A stretch of DNA of 64,000 nt from the NCBI GenBank assembly GCA_000482765.1, contig AXWR01000005.1, positions 1 to 64,000 on the forward strand. Reading direction: 5' to 3'. Below the pieces are notes generated by a model that saw only the letters and a program-made list of their open reading frames with translations, was not told where the DNA came from and ran no database searches. The DNA comes from Meiothermus taiwanensis DSM 14542 (GTDB lineage Bacteria; Deinococcota; Deinococci; Deinococcales; Thermaceae). Position 1 is the first letter of the stretch; each line of letters opens with the position of its first letter. Shown here piece after piece: positions 36,737-45,716 of this stretch. The position numbers and the translations under genes were made by a program.

Positions 36737-37858
36737 TCACAACTCCGGCGTGGTGGAGTGGGAAGGAATAACGATGTCTTCTATCTCCTCTTCCAGCACA
36801 ATCTGATTGCGTCCACCGGCCTTGGCCCGGTACATGGCCTCGTCGGCGCGGCTTAGCAAGGCGGCGATGCTGTCGCCTTGCCGGTAGCAGGCCACCCCAA
36901 GGCTTAGCGTGACCCGCACGCCCGATATGGGGCTTTCGCAGATGGCTCCCAGCAGCCGTTGCGCCAGCAAGTAGGCCTGTTGAAGGTTGGTCTCAGGGGC
37001 CAGGATCAGAAATTCTTCACCGCCCCACCGGGCCAGGCTATCGCTTTCGCGCAGGTGCTGCGCCAGCCTTCCGCCTACTTCCCGCAATACCTGATCGCCC
37101 ACCGAGTGGCCGTAGGTGTCGTTGATTTGTTTGAAATGGTCGAGGTCGGCCAGCAGAAGCGCAAAGGGGCGATTGTAGCGGCGTGCCTGACTCAGCTCGC
37201 TTTCCAGTTTTTGCTGCATGGCCCGGCGGTTGATTAGGTTGGTGAGGGGGTCGGTGTGGGCCATCTGGTGCATCTGGGCGTAGTGCCGTCGCAGGTAAGC
37301 AAACATGTACAGCAGGGCCAGGTAGGCAATGTTGGAAAAAGTGAATTGCAGTGCGGTATTGATGGAGGTGACATTGATGGAAGGGCTCATGAGCATGCCA
37401 GTAGCGCCTGCCAGCAAACCCAAAACCAGATACACCAACGAAAAACGCAGGGCCTGTCTACGATTAAGCAGATTGAAGGCCATCAGGTAGACCATGGGGA
37501 ACCACAAAGCCGCGGGGGTAATGCCGTCGCGTTGGTGTAGTTTGTAGGCGGCCTCATAAAATAGACTGACAATCTCGTAAATCGCTATTATGCCCAGGGC
37601 AATCTGCCAGACCCATCGAACGTTCTGCGGATTGCGCCAGAGGTGAAATTCCAGGGCGATAAACCCCACGGCCATTGGTAAAAGCAGATACCGATCGGGC
37701 AGCGATAGTTTATCGGAAGTGACCGACAGACCCCAGGCAGTTAGGGCGGCTGCAGCCCCGAGGGGAAGTAACCACAGGGTGAGGCGAATACGCAAGGTCT
37801 CGAGGGGATCGGCCACCTCGAGGGTCGCGTAGGGGTTAGGGGCTGGGCGGGGCGGCAT
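36737..37858 (-). CDS. Membrane-bound diguanylate cyclase
   Basis: About 373 residues: roughly six hydrophobic helices in the first 190 residues (an unassigned membrane sensor), then a GGDEF domain with LLADLDHFKQINDTYGHSVGDQVL, the active-site RWGGEEF, and RESD five residues before it, matching the RxxD inhibitory c-di-GMP site. It should make cyclic di-GMP with product feedback. The start at 37858 is uncertain; in-frame ATGs at 37891 and 37894 are also possible. No partner gene is adjacent. Confidence 0.88.
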   Translation of the reverse strand: MPPRPAPNPYATLEVADPLETLRIRLTLWLLPLGAAAALTAWGLSVTSDKLSLPDRYLLLPMAVGFIALEFHLWRNPQNVRWVWQIALGIIAIYEIVSLFYEAAYKLHQRDGITPAALWFPMVYLMAFNLLNRRQALRFSLVYLVLGLLAGATGMLMSPSINVTSINTALQFTFSNIAYLALLYMFAYLRRHYAQMHQMAHTDPLTNLINRRAMQQKLESELSQARRYNRPFALLLADLDHFKQINDTYGHSVGDQVLREVGGRLAQHLRESDSLARWGGEEFLILAPETNLQQAYLLAQRLLGAICESPISGVRVTLSLGVACYRQGDSIAALLSRADEAMYRAKAGGRNQIVLEEEIEDIVIPSHSTTPEL

Positions 37859-37997
37859 GGCCGGTACCAATAGATGAGGACAATCTAACATCAATGCTCG
37901 AGGCTTTGTGCTTCACCTGACACATCGTGCATTCTTACTTGAAAGACCCGTCCCCTACAAGTTGGTTGGTTTCGATTCTGGTAGGCTTGGGCCCGGT

Positions 37998-38645
37998 ATG
38001 TCAGCGCTCGAGTCCGACTGGTGGAAACTGGGCTTGCGGGTGGCCGGCGTGGATGAGGCCGGGCGGGGTGCGTTGGCCGGGCCGGTGGTGGCGGCGGCGG
38101 TAATCCTGCCGCCTCTGGCGGAGCCAGCCCTTTATCCCTTTCGCGACTCCAAAACCCTCACCCCCAGGGCGCGCGAGCACCTGGCCGAGCAGATCCGCGC
38201 GGTGGCCCTGGCCTGGGGGGTGGGATGGGCCGAGGTGGCCGAGATAGACCGGCTTGGCATTCTACGGGCCACCCACCTGGCGGCTGCTCGAGCCTTGGAG
38301 CAGCTTACAGTACCTCCGGAAGCCTTGCTTACCGATTACCTGCGCTTGGAACAGGAGTGGCAACAGTATCTGCGCACCAACCCATCCCGACCCGACGCAC
38401 CGCACCTGCTGCGTGCACCGCCCAAAGCCGATCGGCATAGCCCGACGGTCGCGGCGGCCAGCATCCTGGCTAAAGTGGCGCGGGATCGGTATATGGAGGC
38501 GCTCGAGCAGCGCTATCCGGGCTATGGCTTTGCCCAGCACAAGGGCTACGGTACCACCTCGCACCTGCAGGCTCTAAGGGCCCTGGGCCCCTGCGGGGCG
38601 CACCGCCGAACTTTTGCTCCGGTGGCCCAAGCCGGGCTTTTTTAG
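37998..38645 (+). CDS. rnhB: Ribonuclease HII
   Basis: A 215-residue RNase HII: VAGVDEAGRGALAGPVVAAAVIL with the catalytic Asp-Glu-Gly motif, the second Asp in DYLRLEQE, and HSPTVAAASILAKVARDRYMEALEQRYPGYGFAQHKGYGT. It removes RNA from DNA, including single ribonucleotides. TAGGCT (37982-37987) lies 10 bases before the ATG, so the message may be leaderless. The open frame upstream lacks homology. Confidence 0.95.
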   Translation: MSALESDWWKLGLRVAGVDEAGRGALAGPVVAAAVILPPLAEPALYPFRDSKTLTPRAREHLAEQIRAVALAWGVGWAEVAEIDRLGILRATHLAAARALEQLTVPPEALLTDYLRLEQEWQQYLRTNPSRPDAPHLLRAPPKADRHSPTVAAASILAKVARDRYMEALEQRYPGYGFAQHKGYGTTSHLQALRALGPCGAHRRTFAPVAQAGLF

Positions 38646-38705
38646 CTTTTGTTTAAACAAGGCCACTGCCAGCGGCGGTGGGGTACAATAGGTCTCGTAG
38701 GAATT

Positions 38706-39200
38706 ATGCGTGCAAGGCTGGGGCTGGTTCTTTTGGTGGCATTGATCTCCGCGTGCTTCCCCACGCGCTCGAGCATTACGGTGGGGTTGCGCTTTGGTTT
38801 CGAACTAAGCCCTGTCATCACCCGCTTTGAGCCGGATCGGGGGGTGGCGGCTGATTATCGGGTTGGGGATAGCGTGAGCTTTATCATCAGCCTGACCCGG
38901 CCGGGCTACGTGGTTCTGGTTGGCATAGATTCCGATGGGCTGGCCTACGAGTTCGATCGGGTTTTTCTAAACCCTGGCACGCATAGGCTTTCGGGGCCGC
39001 CTGGCTTCCGCTACGAGGTGCGTCCGCCCCTTGGTTTGCAGCGGGTGCGGGCCATTTATACCGATACCCCCCATCCATCCGGCTTTGTGTTCCGGGGTAC
39101 CTACAGCCTGGCGCTTTGGGATCAGCAGACCTCTATTTACATTCAGCGTTCGGGCTCGAGGGTACGCGATGTAGCCGAAACGTATTTCTACATTCGCTAG
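38706..39200 (+). CDS. DUF4384-domain lipoprotein
   Basis: A 164-residue protein with a lipoprotein signal (LGLVLLVALISAC, lipobox ISAC) and a DUF4384-like domain: YRVGDSVSFIISLTRPGYVVLVGIDSDGLAYEFDRVFLNPGTHRLSG and PPLGLQRVRAIYT. The domain's function is not known; it often occurs in envelope proteins. TACAAT at 38684-38689 may be its -10 box. Confidence 0.82.
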   Translation: MRARLGLVLLVALISACFPTRSSITVGLRFGFELSPVITRFEPDRGVAADYRVGDSVSFIISLTRPGYVVLVGIDSDGLAYEFDRVFLNPGTHRLSGPPGFRYEVRPPLGLQRVRAIYTDTPHPSGFVFRGTYSLALWDQQTSIYIQRSGSRVRDVAETYFYIR

Positions 39201-39404
39201 TATCTACTTGTACTTGTTTGAGATCCTAGGGGCCAGCTGGCGTGCCAGCCATGGCAGGTGGAAAAAACGTTGGATTTTTAGGGATTGCTGCTATTTTCGC
39301 ATAACTGCTATATGTGCTATTGAGGGAACCGCTTTTACTGCAGCTCGGGTTGTGTGCAAAAGAATGCTGAACTCTTTCATAAGCAGGGGTTTTTGAAACC
39401 GCTA
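39201..39404. other. Intergenic stretch without a convincing gene
   Basis: AT-richer than its neighbours. It holds a small GCTGGC-GT-GCCAGC hairpin (39236-39249) soon after the DUF4384 stop, possibly ending that transcript. A 62-codon open frame here has no ribosome site and no coding character. The dctP promoter begins at 39405. Confidence 0.5.
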
Positions 39405-39433
39405 TTGATGCCCTATACTGGCTAGCATATAAT
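39405..39433 (+). promoter_or_regulatory. Promoter of dctP
   Basis: TTGATG (39405-39410), 17-base spacer, TATAAT (39428-39433): a strong vegetative promoter. An AAGGAGG ribosome site follows at 39474-39480. Confidence 0.85.
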
Positions 39434-39488
39434 CACCTCGCACCAGACGTGCAAGAAAACATACCTTTTCGCTAAGGAGGGAGCTTTA

Positions 39489-40571
39489 ATGAAGCGACGT
39501 GACTTCTTGAAGAAGGCAGGGGTCGGTGCTATAGCTGCCAGCACCGTGTTTGGCCCGGTCTATGCCCAGACCATGCCGCGCTTGCGCTGGCGCATGGCCA
39601 CCAGCTGGCCCCGCTCGCTGGATACCCTGTTTGGCTCCGCCGAGATTGTAGCCAAGCGGGTAGCCGAAATGACCGATGGGCGTTTTGAGATTACCCCTTA
39701 CCCGGCCGGTGAGATTGCCCCCGGGCTGCAGGTGCTGGACGTGGTGCAGGCCGGCAACGTCGAGATGGGCCACACCGCCAACTACTACTACATAGGCAAA
39801 AGCCCATCACTGGCCTTCGACGCCGGGGTGCCGTTTGGTCTGAACCCTCGCCAGCAGAACGCCTGGCTCTACTTTGGGGGTGGGCTGCAGGCCATGCAGC
39901 GGGTGGCTGCCGACTTCAATGCCATTACCTTCCCGGCGGGCAATACCGGGGTGCAGATGGGGGGTTGGTTCCGCAAGGAGATCCGGGGCCTAGAAGACCT
40001 CAAAGGCCTGCGTTTCCGCATCCCTGGGCTGGGTGGCCAGGTGATGGCCCGTCTGGGGGTTACGGTGCAGACCCTGGCAGGGGGCGAGATCTTCCTGGCC
40101 CTCGACCGCGGAGCCATCGACGGAGCCGAGTGGGTGGGCCCCTACGACGATGAAAGACTGGGCCTGCACAGGGCCGCCCGCTTCTATTACTACCCCGGCT
40201 GGTGGGAGCCCGGTTCCACGCTATCTGTCTTGGTCAACCTCGACCGCTGGAGAAGCCTGCCCAAGGAATACCAGGAAATCGTCAAGGCGGCCTGCGCCGA
40301 GGCCAACGAGCGAACCCTGGCCGAGTACGATACCAAAAACGCCCCGGCGCTGGCGCGCTTGCAGCGGGCGGGGGCTCAGCTCAGGCCCTTCCCTACCAGC
40401 GTGCTCCAGGCGGCCAACAGAGAAGCCACCGCTCTTTACGAGGAGATCGCTGCTAGGGACGCTACCTACCGCGGCATCTACGAGAACTGGAAGAAGTTCC
40501 GCGATGAATCCCGCCGCTGGTTTGGGTTTAACGAGTTCCGCTACGAGGACTTCGTCCGCACTTTGCGCTAA
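39489..40571 (+). CDS. dctP: TRAP transporter substrate-binding protein (DctP/TakP-like)
   Basis: A 360-residue binding protein with a twin-arginine signal (MKRRDFLKKAGVGAIAASTVFGPVYAQ). The mature part has WRMATSWPRSLDTLFGSAEIVAKRVAEMTDGRF..GEIAPGLQVLDVVQAGNVEMGH and FPAGNTGVQMGGWFRKEI, close to the TakP group that binds 2-oxoacids and, in Thermus, lactate; the Arg in WFRKEI should bind the carboxylate. It captures the ligand outside the membrane for DctQM. Strong promoter and AAGGAGG site suggest high expression; a terminator follows. Confidence 0.93.
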   Translation: MKRRDFLKKAGVGAIAASTVFGPVYAQTMPRLRWRMATSWPRSLDTLFGSAEIVAKRVAEMTDGRFEITPYPAGEIAPGLQVLDVVQAGNVEMGHTANYYYIGKSPSLAFDAGVPFGLNPRQQNAWLYFGGGLQAMQRVAADFNAITFPAGNTGVQMGGWFRKEIRGLEDLKGLRFRIPGLGGQVMARLGVTVQTLAGGEIFLALDRGAIDGAEWVGPYDDERLGLHRAARFYYYPGWWEPGSTLSVLVNLDRWRSLPKEYQEIVKAACAEANERTLAEYDTKNAPALARLQRAGAQLRPFPTSVLQAANREATALYEEIAARDATYRGIYENWKKFRDESRRWFGFNEFRYEDFVRTLR

Positions 40572-40587
40572 CCTAGGCTTCTTCGAA

Positions 40588-40617
40588 CCCCTACAGCGCT
40601 GCTGTAGGGGGTATTTT
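40588..40617 (+). terminator. Rho-independent terminator after dctP
   Basis: CCCCTACAGC-GCT-GCTGTAGGGG stem, then GTATTTTT. Partial read-through would give more binding protein than membrane subunits. Confidence 0.8.
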
Positions 40618-40671
40618 TACGCAACCCGCCCAAGCGCGGGGCATCCAGAGGTCGTTGCTTTTATGCGTTTG

Positions 40672-40700
40672 TTGACGGAAGCCATTCTGCTCGTTACGAT
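40672..40700 (+). promoter_or_regulatory. Promoter of dctQM
   Basis: TTGACG (40672-40677), 17-base spacer, TACGAT (40695-40700). It gives dctQM a supply independent of dctP. Confidence 0.65.
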
Positions 40701-40727
40701 GGGCAGGATCAAAAAGGAGTTGGTAAG

Positions 40728-40790
40728 ATGCACGAAAGGCACTTTTACCTAGGGGAGGTCGGGTTTGAAGGGGCTACTCCTCGTTTCTAG
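40728..40790 (+). CDS. Possible 20-residue leader peptide before dctQ
   Basis: ATG 40728 follows AAGGAG by 8 bases, and the frame encodes MHERHFYLGEVGFEGATPRF before TAG at 40788-40790. It overlaps the start of dctQ (40765) in another frame, so its translation could expose or mask the dctQ start. No homologue is known to me; it may be chance. Confidence 0.35.
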   Translation: MHERHFYLGEVGFEGATPRF

Positions 40791-41322
40791 GTTAATTGAT
40801 GGCCTCAACGAATGGGTGGGGCGGGTGGTGTTGTGGCTGGTGGTACCTATGATTGCCATTGGTGCATACAACGCCATCGGCCGCAGCCTCGATAAAAGCA
40901 TAGGAACCCGGCTGGCCTCCAATACCTACTTCGAGCTGCAGTGGTACCTTTTCTCCCTGATTTTTTTGTTGATGGTGGGGTACGTGCTCAAGCACAACGG
41001 CCATATCCGGGTGGATGTGATCTATGCGCGCCTGGACGACCGGGGCCGGGCCTGGGTCAATATGCTCGGGTCTATTTTGTTCGTGGTGCCTTTTGCCTTG
41101 ATCCTCTTCTATGTGTCCCTGCCGCTGGTAGCCTTCTCGGTACAGGTGCGGGAAGTCTCCTCAGACGCGGGCGGGCTACCCCGCTGGCCCCTGAAGCTAA
41201 TGCTGCTTCCAGCCTTTATACTGCTGGCTCTACAGGGCTTTTCCGAGTTCATCAAGAACCTGGCGTATCTGCGCGGGGCCCTGTCCAGGCCACCTCATGA
41301 GGCTGAAGGGGAGGTGGCCTAG
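40765..41322 (+). CDS. dctQ: TRAP transporter small membrane subunit
   Basis: A 185-residue protein with four hydrophobic helices (starting LNEWVGRVVLWLVVPMIAIGAYNAIGR) and the family's HNGHIRVDVIYARLDDRGRAW segment. It pairs with DctM. The start is TTG with AGGGGAGG upstream. Its stop codon is directly followed by the dctM ATG, indicating coupled translation. Confidence 0.92.
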   Translation: MKGLLLVSRLIDGLNEWVGRVVLWLVVPMIAIGAYNAIGRSLDKSIGTRLASNTYFELQWYLFSLIFLLMVGYVLKHNGHIRVDVIYARLDDRGRAWVNMLGSILFVVPFALILFYVSLPLVAFSVQVREVSSDAGGLPRWPLKLMLLPAFILLALQGFSEFIKNLAYLRGALSRPPHEAEGEVA

Positions 41323-42747
41323 ATGGTACTTTCTGGCGGAGGGGTCGAGCTTCTGGGCGGGGCGATGTTTATTGCAGCCCTGGTGCTGATCTTTACCGGC
41401 TACCCGGTGGCCTTTGCCCTCGGTGGGGTATCCCTCATCTTTGGGGCAGTGGGTATTGCCATTGGTGAGTTCGACCTTCGCTTCGTGGGGAGCCTGCCCC
41501 AGCGCATCTTTGGCATTATGTCGAACTACACCCTGCTGGCCATTCCATACTTTATTTTCCTGGGGCTCATTCTGGAAAAATCCAAGCTGGCCGAGCAGCT
41601 TTTAGACACGGTGGGGCAGCTTTTTGGGCCTATCCGGGGTGGGGTGGCTATTGCGGTGGTGCTGGTGGGTACGCTGCTGGCGGCCACAACCGGCGTGGTA
41701 GCGGCCACTGTGGTGGCGATGGGCCTCATCTCCTTGCCGGTGATGCTCAAGTACGGCTACAGCAGGCCCCTGGCCACGGGGGTAATTGCGGCCTCGGGCA
41801 CCCTGGGCCAGATCATTCCGCCCAGCATCGTGCTGGTAGTGCTGGGCGACCAACTAGGGATTAGCGTGGGTGATCTGTTCTTGGGAGCGCTGATACCGGG
41901 GTTGATCCTCTCGGGTGGGCTGATTCTGTTGGTGGCTTTGGTGGCCCTTTTCCGGCCTAAGCTGGCCCCCGCCTTGCCACCGGAGGCCCGCCCCTACCAG
42001 GGCTGGGAGCTAATCCGGCGGGCTTTGGTGGCCCTGGTGCCACCGGTGCTGTTGATTTTGTTTGTGCTGGGCAGCATTTTCTTTGGCATCGCCACCCCTA
42101 CGGAGGCCGGAGCGGTGGGCTCTATTGCTGCGCTGTTGATGGCGGCTGGCTACCGTCGCTTGAGCTGGAAGGTGTTTCGTGATGCCGTGGTCGAGACGGC
42201 GCGCTTCACCAGCATGGTGATCTTCATCCTGATTGGGGCGACCGCCTTCAGCCTGATTTTTAGGGGCCTCGAGGGCGACAAACTGGTGAAAGACATCCTG
42301 GTGGCACTACCTGGCGGAGAAATAGGGTTCATCGTTTTTGTGATGGTGCTGGTCTTCGTGCTGGGCTTTTTTATCGATTTCTTCGAAATTTGCTTCATCG
42401 TTGTGCCCCTGATTCTGCCAGCGGCCACCGCCATCTGGACAGCCCAGGCCGAGGCCTTGCAGATGGCCGGTAACTACGACCTTTCCACCGAGGCTTTTGT
42501 GCAGCAAAAGCTATTGTGGTTTGGCATTGTGCTGGCCATGAATCTGCAGACCAGCTTCCTCACCCCACCCTTTGGCTTTGCCCTCTTCTACCTGCGCGGG
42601 GTGGCCCCGCCGGAGGTCAAGACCACCGATATCTACAAAGGGGTGGTGCCCTTCATCCTTGTCCAGCTTCTCGTCCTGGTACTGGTGATCGCCTTCCCCA
42701 GCCTGAGCAGCTGGCTGCCCTCGATGCGGGGCGTGCCGGGGGGCTAG
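41323..42747 (+). CDS. dctM: TRAP transporter large membrane subunit
   Basis: A 474-residue secondary transporter with some 12-13 hydrophobic helices, the DctM family. It carries motifs such as GTLLAATTGVVAATVVAMGLISLPVMLKYGYSRPLATGVIAASGTLGQIIPPSI and GIATPTEAGAVGS. With DctQ it imports the substrate bound by DctP, driven by a sodium or proton gradient. It is longer than the minimal DctM through a loop around residues 370-390. It overlaps the convergent qor gene by 4 bases. Confidence 0.94.
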   Translation: MVLSGGGVELLGGAMFIAALVLIFTGYPVAFALGGVSLIFGAVGIAIGEFDLRFVGSLPQRIFGIMSNYTLLAIPYFIFLGLILEKSKLAEQLLDTVGQLFGPIRGGVAIAVVLVGTLLAATTGVVAATVVAMGLISLPVMLKYGYSRPLATGVIAASGTLGQIIPPSIVLVVLGDQLGISVGDLFLGALIPGLILSGGLILLVALVALFRPKLAPALPPEARPYQGWELIRRALVALVPPVLLILFVLGSIFFGIATPTEAGAVGSIAALLMAAGYRRLSWKVFRDAVVETARFTSMVIFILIGATAFSLIFRGLEGDKLVKDILVALPGGEIGFIVFVMVLVFVLGFFIDFFEICFIVVPLILPAATAIWTAQAEALQMAGNYDLSTEAFVQQKLLWFGIVLAMNLQTSFLTPPFGFALFYLRGVAPPEVKTTDIYKGVVPFILVQLLVLVLVIAFPSLSSWLPSMRGVPGG

Positions 42748-43706
42748 GGGATCAGCAGCACCTTGCCGGTGGTCTCGCGTCCTTGCAGCGCCCGGTGGGC
42801 CTGGGCAGCCTGGGCCAGCGGGAACTCGGCTCCGATTCGGATTTTGAGCTGGCCTTCCAGGGCCCAGCGCATCACATCCCCGGCCCGCCACTCCAGCTCC
42901 TCGCGGGTCTGGGTGTAGTGCCACAGGGAGGGCCGGGTCAGGTAGAGGCCGCCTTTCTGGTTGAGAACCTGTGGGTTGAAGGGGGGCACCGGCCCGCTGC
43001 TCTGCCCGTACAGCACCAGCATGCCCCGGATGCGCAGGCTGTTCAGGCTACCCTCCCAGGTAGACTGCCCCACCCCGTCGTAGACCACGTCCACCCCTTT
43101 GCCGCCGGTGATTTCGCGGGCTTTTTGCTCGAAGCCTTCGTAGGGCAGGGCGTAATCGGCCCCGGCTTCCCTGGCCAGGGCCCGCTTTTCCTCCGAGGAG
43201 GCGGTGGCGATGACGGTGGCCCCAATCCGCTTGGCCATCTGGATTAGGAGGAGCCCCACCCCGCCAGCCCCGGCGTGCACGAGGCAGGTCTCACCGGTCT
43301 TGAGGGGATAGGTGCTGTACACCAGGTAGTGGGCGGTCATGCCCTGCAGCATGCCGGCCACAGCAATTTTGGGGTCCAGGCCCGCGGGTATGTGCACCAG
43401 CTTGTCGGCAGGCACCACCGCGTACTCGGCGTAGCTGCCCTGCACATTGGAGTAGACCACCCGGTCGCCGGGCTTTACGCGGGTCACCCCTGGCCCGACT
43501 GCTTCAACCACACCGGCCCCTTCCTCGCCCACCGTGAAGGGGGTGGGAACGCTGTACAGGCCAGCGCGCTTGTAGGTGTCGATGAAGTTGACCCCGATGG
43601 CCTGAAGCCGTACCAGGGCCTGGCCTTCGCCGGGGGTCGGAACGGGAATATCCTCTAGCTGCAGGGCCTCGAGGCCGCCGGGTTGGTGTACGCGGATGGC
43701 TTTCAT
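42744..43706 (-). CDS. NADPH:quinone oxidoreductase (zinc-free MDR family)
   Basis: A 320-residue medium-chain reductase: GROES-like N-terminal domain (GVNFIDTYKRAGLYSVPTPFTVGEEGAGVVEAVG, the quinone oxidoreductase motif) and a Rossmann domain (CLVHAGAGGVGLLLIQMAKRIGATVIATASSEEKRALA). Zinc ligands are absent, as in QOR1/crotonyl-CoA-type enzymes. It reduces quinones with NADPH. Monocistronic. Confidence 0.9.
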   Translation of the reverse strand: MKAIRVHQPGGLEALQLEDIPVPTPGEGQALVRLQAIGVNFIDTYKRAGLYSVPTPFTVGEEGAGVVEAVGPGVTRVKPGDRVVYSNVQGSYAEYAVVPADKLVHIPAGLDPKIAVAGMLQGMTAHYLVYSTYPLKTGETCLVHAGAGGVGLLLIQMAKRIGATVIATASSEEKRALAREAGADYALPYEGFEQKAREITGGKGVDVVYDGVGQSTWEGSLNSLRIRGMLVLYGQSSGPVPPFNPQVLNQKGGLYLTRPSLWHYTQTREELEWRAGDVMRWALEGQLKIRIGAEFPLAQAAQAHRALQGRETTGKVLLIP

Positions 43707-43708
43707 AG

Positions 43709-45244
43709 CTATAGATTAACCCGATTTTGCCGCAGCTTGAACGGTAAAGAGCCCCGGGCCGGAGCGCCGCCCAGCACCTTGACCAGAGCCCGCAGGGTGG
43801 GGGCGCGGAAACCATAGGTCACGAAGGCCGGTTTGCGCAGGCGCAGGATGTGGTAGGGGTTCCACAAAGCAATGTGCGCGGCCCGTTTGCCCAGGGTGAA
43901 AGCATGCTTGAGGAGCCGGGTCTCCGCCTCGCCCAGGCTGCCACGACCGACCGAGACCACCAGCAGGTAGTCGGCCCTGGCAGCGGCCTGTTCCAGCCCG
44001 CTTTGGAAGGCATCGGCCTGTTGGGGGTCGTAGACAAACTGGCTGACCCTGGCGAAGCGGGTCTTGAGCAGTTCGACAAAGTCCTGAACCGCGAGGGTCT
44101 CGCCGTAAGGGCCGGCCTCGGAGGCGCTGCCCGCCGAGATCACCAAGATCCCATCCGAGCGCCGGGGGCGCGGCGGCCGGCGGTAGGCGGTAATGCTCCG
44201 CAGGGCCACCTGCTCCATGAGGGCCTGGTCGCGCTTCTGCTGGGCTGCGGGGTAGGGCTGGGCCTGGCCGGGGAAGCGATGGGCTGCCTCCAGCAAGCGC
44301 AGCTGGCTTTGCCGGGCCTGCTCCTCGGGAAGCGAGCCGTTTTCCAGGGCTTGCTGGATGGCGGTGGCCTGGGCGATGTGCACCTCGGGCAGGCCCAGCG
44401 ACAGAATCATATCGGCCCCGGCCTGCAGGCTTTTTACGGCCGCCTCGCCGATGGGGTAGTTTTTGCTGATGGCTTTCATATCCAGCGCATCGGTGACGAT
44501 GATGCCTTGAAAGCCCAGTTTTTTCCGCAAGAACCCGGAGAGGATTTTTTGAGAGAGGGTGGCCGGGTGCTGTTTGTCCAGGGCGGGGAAGCGGATGTGG
44601 GCGCTCATAATCGAGCTGATCTGGGCTTCCACGGCTTTGCGGAAGGGGTAGAGCTCGGTGCGCTCGAGCTCCTCCAGCGTTTTATCCACCACCGGCAGCT
44701 CGAGGTGCGAGTCCAGGAAGGTGTCGCCGTGTCCGGGGAAGTGCTTGACCGCGGCCATTACCCCGGAGCGCTCGAGGCCCCGGGCCCAGGCCAGCGCCAG
44801 CCGGGCTACTTTTTTGGGGTCGGAGCCAAAGCTGCGGTCGCCGATCACCGGGTTTTGGGGGTTGGTGTTCACGTCCACTGAGGGGGCAAAGTTCCAGTTG
44901 ATGCCCAGCGAGATGAGGGTGCGGCCCACCGCCGCCCCCACCGCTTCGGCTGTCTTGATGTCCCCCACCGCACCCAGGGCCATGGGAGAAGGGGCCAGGG
45001 CAAACTCCAGTACCCGCTGCACCGCTCCGCCCTCCTGGTCGATGGCAATCCAGGCCTGTGGCCCCAGCACTGAGCGAATATCGGCCACCAGCTTGCGAAC
45101 CTGCTCGGGGTGCTGGATGTTTTTGCGAAACAAGCACACCCCCCCAAAGCGGTAGCGCTCGAGGTGGGCGCGGCTGGCGGCATCCAGGGTGGGGCCGGGG
45201 AGATCGATCATCATCAGGCTGGTGGCTAGGTATAGGTTTTCCAT
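43709..45244 (-). CDS. nagZ: Glycoside hydrolase family 3, beta-N-acetylglucosaminidase (NagZ-like)
   Basis: About 511 residues. The N-terminal GH3 barrel (1-340) has WIAIDQEGGAVQRV, the NagZ loop KHFPGHGDTFLDSHLELP with the acid/base His-Asp pair, and VTDALDMKAI with the nucleophile Asp. A C-terminal domain (about 365-511) of the GH3-C type makes it longer than one-domain NagZ. It removes terminal GlcNAc from muropeptides or chitooligosaccharides. No signal peptide, so probably cytosolic. It is divergent from nagA; the ATG at 45244 is supported by AGAGG and a TACAAT box 12 bases upstream of it. Confidence 0.9.
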   Translation of the reverse strand: MENLYLATSLMMIDLPGPTLDAASRAHLERYRFGGVCLFRKNIQHPEQVRKLVADIRSVLGPQAWIAIDQEGGAVQRVLEFALAPSPMALGAVGDIKTAEAVGAAVGRTLISLGINWNFAPSVDVNTNPQNPVIGDRSFGSDPKKVARLALAWARGLERSGVMAAVKHFPGHGDTFLDSHLELPVVDKTLEELERTELYPFRKAVEAQISSIMSAHIRFPALDKQHPATLSQKILSGFLRKKLGFQGIIVTDALDMKAISKNYPIGEAAVKSLQAGADMILSLGLPEVHIAQATAIQQALENGSLPEEQARQSQLRLLEAAHRFPGQAQPYPAAQQKRDQALMEQVALRSITAYRRPPRPRRSDGILVISAGSASEAGPYGETLAVQDFVELLKTRFARVSQFVYDPQQADAFQSGLEQAAARADYLLVVSVGRGSLGEAETRLLKHAFTLGKRAAHIALWNPYHILRLRKPAFVTYGFRAPTLRALVKVLGGAPARGSLPFKLRQNRVNL

Positions 45245-45716
45245 GGTTACCTCTGCATTGTATGACCCTGAGGCCGAGGAGGCTGGTAAAGCGATGAGAG
45301 CTGCTGGTTCCGGGCCGGAAACAGTTTGCGGTGGGGCCGGGATGTGTGGGTGCACACCCCGGGGTTTAGTATTTCTGTAGGATGTCTGTGCGGTTTGCAT
45401 AGATTGAGGCGCAGATTTTCACCCGACCTATGAAGCCTGTTCTGCCTGTCGACACCCAGTCTGCAACCCTCGAGCGGCCCCAGCGGCGGGGTTGCAGATG
45501 GGCTCAGGCGTTGCTGGAGATGCTCGACCAGATGAGCACACCCGGCAGTCCAGCCGCCGTTGCCAGGTTGCTAGCGGGTGGTTCTTGTGGGCCTCGGAAC
45601 CCCTGCCCGGGGGATATGATACCGGCGGACGAGCTCCGGACGGCCTGGAAATGGCCCACGGCAAGGGCCTGCGGAGAAAAAACCATCAGGCCACCGCTCC
45701 GGGATAGGAACTGCAG
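45245..45716. other. Intergenic region between nagZ and nagA, with a hairpin
   Basis: 472 bases with no convincing gene. It contains a hairpin with 10-bp arms TCTGCAACCC/GGGTTGCAGA (45460-45469, 45489-45498), whose 19-base loop is CG-rich, and a TATGAT box at 45615-45620 that would give nagA a leader of about 90 bases. A short open frame 45430-45720 lacks a ribosome site. The stretch may hold operators for an amino-sugar regulator or an unrecognised RNA. Confidence 0.45.
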
